DNA of 64,000 nucleotides from Meghimatium bilineatum. Taxonomy: Eukaryota; Mollusca; Gastropoda; Stylommatophora; Philomycidae. Both the position numbers and the translations under genes were made by a program. Under the pieces are notes generated by a model, which worked only from the letters and a program-made list of their open reading frames with translations, ran no database searches and was not told the DNA's origin. Below are positions 1 through 10,400 of the stretch, piece after piece. Position 1 is the stretch's first letter, and every line of letters starts with the position of its first letter. The stretch lies in assembly GCA_034231615.1 (NCBI GenBank), contig CM067299.1, positions 18,566,498-18,630,497 on the forward strand, given 5' to 3'.

Positions 1-288
1 AAACGAGAAACATCGTGACAACAGATAAGTGGAAGACCATGAGCAGCAAGGGCAGACAAAGAAAGACTATGCAGGAATTATTAGCATCGTGACACTAGAC
101 AAAGAGCAGTGGACATAATATGAAAACCAACGCCTACGGTTTGGGCTATTAGAAGAAAAAATGTTATTCAGTTTGTGGTCAAGATTTATGACAAAATTAT
201 AGACATAAATATATAATTAGCAGTTGAACTGTATGGATAGTATAGTATAGAAGTAAAGATAATTTATTAATTAAAGAGTTTTCCGGTT
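1..288. other. No recognisable gene
   Basis: AT-rich sequence with no frame or repeat that I recognise. It leads into the LINE tail that begins at about 289; it may be more of the same element, decayed. Confidence 0.4.
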
Positions 289-715
289 GCAACATACGGC
301 TGTGAAACATGGACTCTAAGTAAAACAGCGGCAAAGAAGATCAACGCCTTCGAGCTGAAATGCTACAGAAAGATACTTAGAATATCATGGAAGGATAAAA
401 TCAGAAACTCAGATATTATAAACACACTGAATATTCCAGAGTGTTGGTTACTAAACACAATAACAAAAAGAAAACTACGCCTGTTTGGTCATATAAAGAG
501 ACATAACTGTTTAGAAAGACAAATAATGGAGGGAAGAGTACCTGGGAAGAGGAGAAGGGGCAGACCAAGAAGACGATAGACTGACGACATTAAAGATAAT
601 ATGAATACATCGCTAGAAAAATGCAAGCCACATCGCCCAAGACAGAGAGAGGTTCAGAGAGTTCATTGGGAAGACAACGTTCTGGAAGGAATACGTCACA
701 TGACACCATAATGCA
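289..715 (+). pseudogene. LINE reverse transcriptase C-terminal tail, with stop
   Basis: Reading from 289 gives the typical end of an RTE/CR1-like retrotransposon polyprotein: an opening YGCETWTLSK, then AFELKCYRKILRISW, then KRKLRLFGHIKR, then the basic GRPRRR stretch. An in-frame TAG at 577-579 sits where family members have the tryptophan of a W-T-D-D-I motif. The reverse transcriptase core is absent, so this is a 5'-truncated dead copy. The region from 421 onward is duplicated at 1675. Confidence 0.8.
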
Positions 716-1674
716 GCAAACCAGTTAGGCTAGGTTTTGAACCAGTTAGGCTCAGATTGCATCTACTGATTTTTCTGTTATAAATTCTCGATGCTTCTAG
801 ATTATTTTTTTCATTTAGCCATGTCACATCTGAAGCAACTTTTTTATTTGTGTGTGTGTGATATTTATGTTTACAAGTAGACCTAACTGGCCGGTGTAGC
901 ACTGAGGATTTCTGGTACTGATGTTAAAATGATTGTGGTTCTGAAGGGATTTACATACGTGTGCGGTGCGTATGCCTTGCACCGACTGGTCCTGTTGTTG
1001 CCAATCCAGCATTTTAGTGTACCCCTTTTTCTTCTTCTTCCTCCATAATTGTTCACATCTCAAAATCAGCAAACATAGGTATAAGTATTACCGAAATACG
1101 ACACTGGAACATTTATTCCTTTATAATTGTTCCTTGCACGAAAAGTTTAGAAAATAAACCGTGTTTCACCATACATTGTCCGGCTCTGTGGCGAAGTGGT
1201 ACAGAGCGCGTCTGTGACGGCAAAGGTACCGAGTTCGATCCTCACCACAGGCAATTGTGCATCCGGACCGTTCAGAAAGCAATGGCAACCTACTGAACGT
1301 ATTTATATTGCCTAGAAAATCACCACAGCCAACAAATGCTGGGTTGATAGCTACGTCCTGGATAGGATATGCTACCAAATTTTTTTCACCATACATCTAA
1401 ACCAAGCAAGCTTTCGCTGTCTGAATACCGCCAAAATTGGTTCTTGACAACCTACAATGATTTCTCAAATATATTTCCTTTATGCTCTACATAACTAAAT
1501 TGTAAGAAACATATGTAGCTCTTATAGTCAAAATCCTGAATTCACATCTACAGAAAGCTGAAGGACTTGATGAGATAAGTTTGCGAAAACCGCTGATATA
1601 GAAAGCTGAAGGAATTGAGAAGAAATATTTGTGCAGACCACGCTATAGAAAGCTGAAGGAATTGAGAAGAAATA
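421..1674. repeat. 1254-bp tandem segmental duplication, copy 1
   Basis: Copy 1 runs from the middle of the LINE tail, through a CA/GT-rich stretch and a SINE, into one or two units of a 47-bp minisatellite. Copy 2 follows at an exact offset of 1254 bases. Differences seen are only a few substitutions, for example gcgaagtgg versus gcgaaatgg in the SINE. Confidence 0.9.
1164..1396 (+). mobile_element. tRNA-derived SINE with target-site duplication, copy 1
   Basis: The body begins near 1177. From 1182 it resembles a tRNA gene: an A-box-like TGGCGAAGTGG and a B-box GGTACCGAGTTCGATCC, which would form an internal RNA polymerase III promoter. A roughly 130-bp non-tRNA body ending in a T run follows. 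The 13-bp direct repeat TTTCACCATACAT flanks it at 1164-1176 and 1384-1396, as expected for LINE-assisted insertion. The acceptor-stem ends do not make a functional tRNA, so I call it a SINE. Confidence 0.8.
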
Positions 1675-1969
1675 AACACACTGAATATTCCAGAGTGTTG
1701 GTTACTAAACACAATAACAAAAAGAAAACTACGCCTGTTTGGTCATATAAAGAGACATAACTGTTTAGAAAGACAAATAATGGAGGGAAGAGTACCTGGG
1801 AAGAGGAGAAGGGGCAGACCAAGAAGACGATAGACTGACGACATTAAAGATAATATGAATACATCGCTAGAAAAATGCAAGCCACATCGCCCAAGACAGA
1901 GAGAGGTTCAGAGAGTTCATTGGGAAGACAACGTTCTGGAAGGAATACGTCACATGACACCATAATGCA
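1675..1969 (+). pseudogene. LINE reverse transcriptase tail, duplicated copy
   Basis: Second copy of the 3' part of the LINE tail at 289-715, starting at the N-T-L-N-I-P-E-C segment. The same in-frame TAG is present at 1831-1833, so the stop predates the duplication. Confidence 0.8.
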
Positions 1970-2417
1970 GCAAACCAGTTAGGCTAGGTTTTGAACCAGT
2001 TAGGCTCAGATTGCATCTACTGATTTTTCTGTAATAAATTCTCGATGCTTCTAGATTATTTTTTTCATTTAGCCATGTCACATCTGAAGCAACTTTTTTA
2101 TTTGTGTGTGTGTGATATTTATGTTTACAAGTAGACCTAACTGGCCGGTGTAGCACTGAGGATTTCTGGTACTGATGTTAAAATGATTGTGGTTCTGAAG
2201 GGATTTACATACGTGTGCGGTGCGTATGCCTTGCACCGACTGGTCCTGTTGTTGCCAATCCAGCATTTTAGTGTACCCCTTTTTCTTCTTCTTCCTCCAT
2301 AATTGTTCACATCTCAAAATCAGCAAACATAGGTATAAGTATTACCGAAATACGACACTGGAACATTTATTCCTTTATAATTGTTCCTTGCACGAAAAGT
2401 TTAGAAAATAAACCGTG

Positions 2418-2650
2418 TTTCACCATACATTGTCCGGCTCTGTGGCGAAATGGTACAGAGCGCGTCTGTGACGGCAAAGGTACCGAGTTCGATCCTCACC
2501 ACAGGCAATTGTGCATCCGGACCGTTCAGAAAGCAATGGCAACCTACTGAACGTATTTATATTGCCTAGAAAATCACCACAGCCAACAAATGCTGGGTTG
2601 ATAGCTACGTCCTGGATAGGATATGCTACCAAATTTTTTTCACCATACAT
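2418..2650 (+). mobile_element. tRNA-derived SINE, duplicated copy
   Basis: Same SINE as at 1164-1396, with the same flanking 13-bp direct repeats at 2418-2430 and 2638-2650. The flanks are shared too, so it was carried by the segmental duplication and was not inserted a second time. Confidence 0.8.
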
Positions 2651-2849
2651 CTAAACCAAGCAAGCTTTCGCTGTCTGAATACCGCCAAAATTGGTTCTTG
2701 ACAACCTACAATGATTTCTCAAATATATTTCCTTTATGCTCTACATAACTAAATTGTAAGAAACATATGTAGCTCTTATAGTCAAAATCCTGAATTTACA
2801 TCTACAGAAAGCTGAAGGACTTGATGAGATAAGTTTGCGAAAACCGTTG

Positions 2850-3430
2850 ATATAGAAAGCTGAAGGAATTGAGAAGAAATATTTGTGCAGACCACGCTAT
2901 AGAAAGCTGAAGGAATTGAGAAGAAATATTTGTGCAGACCACGCTATAGAAAGCTGAAGGAATTGAGAAGAAATATTTGTGCAGACCACGCTATAGAAAG
3001 CTGAAGGAATTGAGAAGAAATATTTGTGCAGACCACGCTATAGAAAGCTGAAGGAATTGAGAAGAAATATTTGTGCAGACCACGCTATAGAAAGCTGAAG
3101 GAATTGAGAAGAAATATTTGTGCAGACCACGCTATAGAAAGCTGAAGAACTTGATGAAATAGATTTATGCAAACATCTGATTTAGAAAGATGACGGACGT
3201 AATGAGATAGATTTGTGCAAACTCTTGATATATAAAGCTGAAGAACTGAGGAAATAAATTTGTGCACACCTCTGATATATAAAACTGAAGGTTTTGATGA
3301 GATAGATATATGCAAATTCCTTATATATAAAGATGAACAACTTGATGAAATAGATTTGTGCAAACCCCTGATATTTAAAGCTGAAGGACTTGAGATATAT
3401 TTGTGCAAATCCCTGATATATAAAAATATA
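2850..3430. repeat. 47-bp minisatellite with diverged extension
   Basis: The unit begins gaaagctgaaggaattgaga and repeats about six times with almost no variation up to about 3145. It then continues as diverged units to about 3430, all keeping a (t)ttgtgcaaa...tgatatataaagctgaa core. Open frames across it on the - strand are repeat artefacts. Confidence 0.9.
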
Positions 3431-4825
3431 ACATGACACTGTGTGCAGCAGTTACAATATGCTAAGAAACAGGTAAAAGAAAAATTACCACCCCTGCCCC
3501 CATTTCTTTGGTGGTTTTTCTGAGGAAAAAAAACGATAAAGAAACAATCTCATTTTTTGAAGAAACTCCCCCTCCCCATTATCAAAGACATATCTACGAC
3601 ACTGCATATGTGTGGGTGTACATGTATATGTGCTTTGCCTAGGTGTATGTTTGCGATTATATATGTATATCTGTATGTACATATGCGTGTATATGAATCT
3701 TGGTGTGTGTATATATATATATCTAAGTAAGTGTTATCCACAAAAGAACTAAAAATCACAGATAGGTATTCGATATAACAATCAGTTGTATGTTTGTCTC
3801 TGTACATTAGCAACTTCTGCCAGAACATCCATTTGTTCCGTCTTAGAGAAGCAAAAAAAGCGCAATGTCTGATTTATTTCCAGTTATTTGTTTAACCTCT
3901 GAATGTTTCTGTCATGTTTACGTCTGCTAGTCTCACTGAAGAACCGCTGATTACTAGAAATTGCTGAAAGTGGGAGATCACAATACATTGTGCTATCGAC
4001 AATTACAGTGTGTTGTCGGATAACAGATTGCGAATACAGTGCTATAAATCATCATCATACTTTACATAACCATTTCAGATTCATGTTATTGTGTAATTTT
4101 GATGTATTGTTCGTGCATAGAACATTGACCAGATTTTTACTGCATTGGATAACAACGTTTCACAAGTTTGTATTTCCTTCTTTGGATAACGAACCAAATA
4201 CAAATGTAATTATTATTGGGTTATACAATTTAATTGTAACAACCATAACAACAGGAGCATACTTGATTATCAAATTAATTATGACGTTACTTAGGTGATG
4301 TCCGATATAACGCGTATTTGTTATTTATACTCGTATATCTTAGTGATGCACTGTTCACTTAACAGCCGTCTCTTTTATCTAATATATAAAATATCAGCCG
4401 TGAACAGCAGTTCTTGGTGAGTTGACTGGCTACCTGTTCGGGTAATCCAAGGTTCATCATCCAGTTCAACCTGAAAAATTATTTTAATCGCCAACGGCTC
4501 AGCCTATAGTTCGACCAGCCTAAGGAAAATGGGTACAATATTTTATGAGGAAAATAGAGGCGACAGGCTTGATGCTGTTGGCATCATCCATATGTGTGTC
4601 GCTGATGATGAAAAATAAGAATGTAACACCGTTTTCCACAATACGTATAAATAACGTGGAAAAGGGAAAACAATATTTTTACCAATTGCAATACAGATCA
4701 ATGTTACAAATTCAATTGAAATAAAATATATTGGCAACCTTGTAACATCTGATGCTCGATGTTCTGTTGAAATAAGCATTTAGGATAGCACAACCATGAT
4801 CGTCATTTCGTTATATGAGTCTATC
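3431..4825. other. No recognisable gene
   Basis: AT-rich DNA. A 102-codon open frame at 3990-4298 (+) shows no motif or splice context that I recognise. A TG/TA-rich microsatellite-like patch lies at about 3600-3725. Confidence 0.4.
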
Positions 4826-5125
4826 AATGAGTGTGAATGCAATGTAAAACTATCAATGAGTGCGAATGCAATGTAAAACTATCAATGAGTGTGAATGCAA
4901 TGTAAAACTATCAATGAGTGTGAATGCAATGTAAAACTATCAATGAGTGTGAATGCAATGCAGCACCAAGAATTAGTGTGAATGCAATGCAGCACCAAGA
5001 ATGAGTGTGAATGCAATGCAGCACCAAGAATGAGTGTGAATGCAATGCAGCACCAAGAATGAGTGTGAATGCAATGCAGCACCAACAATGAGTGTGAATG
5101 CAATGGAAAACTATCAATGAGTGTG
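4826..5125. repeat. 29-bp minisatellite
   Basis: About ten units built on aatgagtgtgaatgcaatg. Two subtypes occupy separate blocks: one ends taaaactatc, the other cagcaccaag. The block structure points to local amplification of each subtype. Confidence 0.9.
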
Positions 5126-5965
5126 AGTTGGTTATATGCACATATATTCTCTGTTGTTGGTTGTATGTATATATATTCTCTGTTGTTGGTTGTATGTACA
5201 TATATTCTCTATTGTTGGTTGTATGTACAGATATCTCTTGTTGGTTGTATGTACATATATTCTCTGTTGTTGGTTGTATGTACATATATTCTCTCTTGTT
5301 AGTTGAATGTACATAAATTCTCTCTTGTTGGTTGTATTCTTCTTCTTCTTCTTTCGTTCACTTGAAACATGTCTATATCTGTAATTCTGTCTCCTTAATA
5401 AAACTCACTGTCTTTTGTAGTTCATACAGTGTCCCATAGAGTTTTGATTCCAGTGTTGTTTCCTGTGGCCAATATGTCTGCCTCAGCGTTTCATGCTCAG
5501 AACACTCTTGAAGTATATGTTTGGCACTCTGTGCTGCCTGTCCACATGTACACATGGCTGTGTTGCCAATCTTGAACTTTGTATACATGTGACTGCGGAG
5601 TCAGTTGTGTCCTGTTCTGAGACGTAAAATTATAACTTGTTCTGGTCTGTTCATAATATGATAGTCATCTTGTGTTGGTGTTTGTGGCGTTGGTTGTATG
5701 TACATATATCTCTTGTTGGTTGTATGTACATATATTCTCTCTTGTTAGTTGTATGTACATATATCTCTTGTTGGTTGTATGTACATATATTCTCTCTTGT
5801 TGGTTGTATGTACAGATATTCTCAGTTGTTGATTATAGACACATATATTTTCAGTTGTTGGTTATAGACACATATATTCTCAGTTGTAGGCTATAGACAC
5901 ATATATTCTCATTTGTTGGTTATAGACACATATATCCTAAGTTGTTGATTGTATGCACTGATATT
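5126..5965. repeat. About 30-bp minisatellite, split by a LINE fragment
   Basis: Units of the form ttggttgtatgtacatatat followed by tctctnttg occupy about 5126-5338 and resume at about 5688-5965. The right-hand units drift to tatagacacatatattctcag. The interval 5339-5687 is unrelated LINE sequence. Confidence 0.85.
5339..5687 (-). pseudogene. LINE 3' end (C-terminal zinc-binding tail)
   Basis: On the - strand, 5588 to 5373 encodes the C-terminus of a jockey/RTE-type polyprotein: MYTKFKIGN, then MCTCG, then AKHILQECSEHETLRQTYWP, ending shortly after TVSFIKETEL. The cysteine/histidine spacing matches the post-RNase-H zinc-binding tail. The element ends in a (GAA)n tract at about 5340. The same 3' end occurs at 49138-49285 on the other strand. 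Confidence 0.75.
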
Positions 5966-6596
5966 CTCAAGTCAATTGCAATCATTGAAGAACTATAAAT
6001 CTCTATTTCCCAAACACTCTTAAAACGGATCCAAGTTCAGAGAATTATAAAGGCGTATTTACTCAGAAAATGGCACCAAGAAGAACATCCATCAAATCGT
6101 GTCTTCAGTGAAAACCAATTAATGTTTTGATAGTTTTATCTTGACTTGCTATGATTGCCATGTCAAAACTAGCCTACAGACGTGGCGGGAATGGCGCCTC
6201 AACGCTGATACTGATTTTCAAGCGACCCGATTTATAACCTTACAAGTATCCGTATAATTGAGTCCAGGGTCGCAGTTGATGATGAAATTGTCTCCCACGG
6301 TTTATCCTTACCTCATCATATCGTTATCCTGTATCACTGACTGTGCTCATCTTTCTGTCTGTTCTTCGTTGGTTGTAACATGTTCCAAACATACAGAAAT
6401 GTTAACTCTTATTGGCTTACTTCTTAATATCATGCAATATTATTACTTGGCTACACACATACACACACGCGCACACACACGCACACACGCACACACACAC
6501 ACAAACGCACGCACGCACGCACAGTTGCACTGATTTTGTTTTTTCTCCCAAAATACAGACGCGAGAACTGAAATAAATACATATGCCTATTCAATA
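5966..6596. repeat. Unannotated sequence with a CA microsatellite
   Basis: A (CA)n-rich microsatellite with cgcaca interruptions lies at about 6446-6523. Nothing else is recognised. Confidence 0.7.
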
Positions 6597-6885
6597 TCAA
6601 TGAATAAACTTCATTGTATGATAAGGGATGATGGAAAAATCAATATCATTGTATGAAAGAGAATGATGGAGAAATCAATATCATTGTATGAAAGAGAATG
6701 ATGGAGAAATCAATATTATTTTATGAAAGAGAATGATGGAGAAATCAATATTATTTTATGAAAGAGAATGATGGAGAAATCAATATTATTGTATGAAAGA
6801 GGACGATTGAGAAATCAATATTATTCTATGAAAGAGAATGATGGAGAAATCAATATTATTGTATGAAAGAGGGTGATGGAGAAAT
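6597..6885. repeat. About 35-bp minisatellite
   Basis: About eight units based on gaaagagaatgatggagaaa followed by tcaatattattttat, with scattered substitutions. Confidence 0.9.
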
Positions 6886-7240
6886 AATATCTCTACCACT
6901 CTAACACTTGAGGACTTCAGTTTATTTTCAAATCAGTACGCAGTTTCCTGATCTTATAGATCAGGGTGGTTGGGGGGGGAGGGGGGATTTTGGCCAGTAT
7001 GCTCAATTGTTCTTAGTACATAACCTATTTCTCAAATTATCTCACATCCCCCATCTAATTGTATCTACGGTCCTGGCGGCCCAAATAGTACAGGTCCACG
7101 CAGATTTTCCATTGGGTCTCTATGATCCATCCTATACGCGAATGTACTCTACAAGTGTTCTGTTTTTTTATCCAATAATTGTAAACATTTTCATTTCTGA
7201 TGTATCTTGTGTTCGTGAAGTCTTTCTTTGGTAATTTCAG

Positions 7241-7408
7241 AACCACCAAAAATCATGAAGAACTTATCGTCAGGTGACATTGTTCGAGTCAAAGAAGGTG
7301 ATTTGGTGGAGTTGGTATGCAACGTGACTGGTTTACCTCCACCGATCGTTACATGGTACCGTATTAATACAGGTCTCATAGAAGATGATGAGAGACTGGA
7401 ACGCAATC
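7241..7408 (+). CDS. Lachesin-like exon: first half of Ig domain 2
   Basis: The acceptor is gtaatttcag ending at 7240; the donor is C|GTAAGA at 7409. It encodes [20 protein letters not shown], then [20 protein letters not shown] and an acidic stretch ending near ERNR. The Ig B-strand cysteine and the WYR tryptophan are present, with N-glycosylation sequons NLS and NVT. It enters needing one base from the previous exon and leaves one base over (168 nt = 2+165+1). Confidence 0.88.
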
Positions 7409-10400
7409 GTAAGAAATCATATGACATCTTTTGTATTTCAGACACAGCTTTGTTGTTGTTGTTGTTGTTTTGTTGTTGTTTTTGGTGGGGGCGGGGGGGG
7501 GGTATAAATCATTCTGAATTCTCAATACAAAGATTCTGCCAAATAGTGTCACTCAGCTTGATTGATGCACCTTTTCATTGGCTGGCGACATAAATTATAC
7601 TCAAAGTTACCAATGAATTACGGATTAGTCCTATCCGTCAAGATGAACGATAATTTGTCTGACTATATGGTAGAACCTACATTAGGAGAAGGATTGGTCT
7701 TTTATGGAAAGAGAATGTGGTGAGCTATAATTGTTTCAAACTGGACTGTTACATGAATCTCATCTTGATTTTTCTTCGACACATTGCATCAAACTGTTTC
7801 TAAGATGACTGTTCTGGTGCGCTGTATCAATCAAGTCCGCAGATAAGAGACATGAATTTGTTGTGTTAAATTTTACTTAAAGAGTTCCTCGATAATACAA
7901 TGCTGTGGAATCATCGAGAATCATCCTGTAAAATTACGTTGTTTGAAATTTTCCGTGATTGTCATTGGTCACTTTGTATATAATAAAAATAAGTCCCATA
8001 ACCTGTCAGGGTCGTCAGGGTGCCACACTGGACACATCAGCACGAAATGTCCTTCAAACACCTATGTCCTCAGCCATTCGTTTTGGGGCGGGTATAGTCA
8101 CTCCCAAACCATTCCTTAATGTTATAAATCCTGGATTTTTTCTGTCCCCCTCTCCTCCTTCCACCCTAGTGTGTTACTTTGTATATACGCTGTGCCGACA
8201 ACCAATGAAAATTACACCAAAAGTCAAATAATGGTATTTTATAAGGATGGTTATCGATGAGTCTACAGGAATGTATTGTGTGCGAGCTGCACCTATAGAC
8301 ACACATGTGTATATGGTATTAGTCGTTTCACTACAACCGTGACCGTCGACAATATAAGATATGATGGCTAATGGAAAAACAGGCCTCTTTAATGGCCCAT
8401 TTGGCTGTTTATCAAGAACCCCCCCCCACCCTTGCTTAATTATGTCAAAAGATGTATCTCCCCTCTCCCTCCAAAAAAAATATTGTTAGCAGAAAAAAGT
8501 ACGAATAATTAACTACATGATCTGTTTCATATTTTTAGAAAAAATATTTCAAATTCAATAATTTTAATTGGTGTATAAGAAAAACGTGTTGGTGTCAACT
8601 TTTCTTAACCCACCCCCGTAATCACTCTTGTCAATAACTGTCATACTTTTTCAGACCCCCCCCCCCCCACCTTCGAATTTTTAATTTAAAGACAGTCCTG
8701 TGTGTACAAAGATCACTTCCACACTTATATCTTCGTGTGATGTCTGCCTTCTTAGAAGTGCAGCCCTTGTATCTTCGTGTGATGTCTGCCTTCTTAGAAG
8801 TGCAGCCCTTGTATCTTCGTGTGATGTTATCTGTCTTCTTAGAAGTGCAGCCCTTGTATCTTCGTGTGATGTTATCTGTCTTAGACGTGCAGCCCTTATA
8901 CCCGCGTGTGATTTTATCTGTCTTAGACATGCAGCCCTTGTATCTTCGTGTGATGTTATCTGTCTTAGATGTGCAGCCCTTATACCCGCGTATGATTTTA
9001 TCTGTCTTAGACATGCAGCCCTTGTATCTTCGTGTGATGTTATCTGTCTTCTTAGAAGTGCAGCCCTTGTATCTTCGTGTGATGTTATCTGTCTTAGAAG
9101 TGCATCCCTTGTATCTTCATGTGATGTTATCTGTCTTAGATGTGCATCCCTTGTACGTCCGTATGATTTTGTCTGTCTTCTTGGACGTGCAGCCCATACA
9201 CCCACCATCGTGTGATGTTTTCTGTCTTCTTAGAAGTGCAGGTATTGAACTAACTGATATCACTTTTCTCAAAAACCTCAAATCTTAAATACCTATTGAA
9301 AATTCGAGTATTATAAATGAACTTCCAGCAATAGTTTATAACCAACTATTGCAATGGTATGACCGATTCCAAAGTATAGACCAATCATTGGAACTGGACA
9401 CCCATTGCTATATAATGTTGTTATTAATATTTCATTCATAATGCAATGTTCTTTCAGGTATTGGCATGGAAGGAGAGGTGCTCATTATTCATAATGTGTC
9501 TCGATACTGCGGAGACAAATACGAATGTGTAGCGGACAATGGGGTTCCGCCTCAAGACACCAGAGTAATACGTGTTCATGTGGAATGTAAGTAGTCATAT
9601 GTTTACTTATTAAATTAGGTATTTTTAGAGATATACTCGTATGTTTTTATTTCTTTATATCTATATATATATATATATATATACGCTATATTCCTTTTGT
9701 GCCTAGCGGTGTAAAGATTAGAAGAGTTCTCTGGAGGTGGCCTCCCTGCGTGCTGTTTGTAGGCTTGTTCCCGTTGCCGTTTTTATATCTGTGGTCCATC
9801 TTTTACATGATCTGTCTCTGGCTATATAGTCGTTGTGTTTATGTGCAATGGCTATTTGTGGCATACTTTCTGTTGGGTATTGTTATTTGATCTTCAAAAA
9901 TTACAATGGATTAGCTCTTACTTCATGTGTGCAATGGAGTGGTTTCACCGGAGTTTTATTTTATACTACAATAGCCATAATTGTAAGTAGTGTTCAGTGC
10001 TTGCTTTGAGAAGTCGCCCATTCAGATGAGGTAAATTATCTGTGATTTATTTCTTTACTACCTGTCCCCAACATGTAAAGTTAAAATAATGATCTTCATC
10101 TCCCCTGCGAACCACCCTTTTCTGCCAGAGATGCCCATAGATACCCAGCCCTTGATTGTAGTCACTGGGGTCGGTGGAACAGCTAGCAGTACAGTCTCCT
10201 AATAGTGGGCTCTCCAATTACGCACAGGTAACCTGTTTCTAGGCTCTCCCGGGGTATTTCAACGTCCTGATCTTTGACCATGATCTCCCATAGTCATTTG
10301 CGATTTACAGTGTCAAATGTCTTAGGTCGACAAATGTGGTGTAGAGATCAATGTTCTGTTCGCGACACTTTTCCTGTAGTTGTCTGGCAGTGAATATCAT

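Larger units (their letters stand above)
1675..2928. repeat. 1254-bp tandem segmental duplication, copy 2
   Basis: Repeats 421-1674 in the same orientation. The junction falls at a unit of the 47-bp minisatellite (gaattgagaagaaat joined to aaacacactg). This suggests unequal exchange or replication slippage at minisatellite units. Confidence 0.9.

Noticed and set aside
1182..1252. A functional tRNA gene
   Set aside because: The box-like elements are present, but the ends do not form an acceptor stem and a SINE body with target duplications follows.
3990..4298. 102-codon frame as a gene
   Set aside because: No recognisable motif, low-complexity AT-rich codons and no splice or promoter context.
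8631..9288. Long overlapping frames of 127-183 codons on both strands
   Set aside because: Overlapping open frames on opposite strands over a minisatellite; a repeat artefact in an intron.
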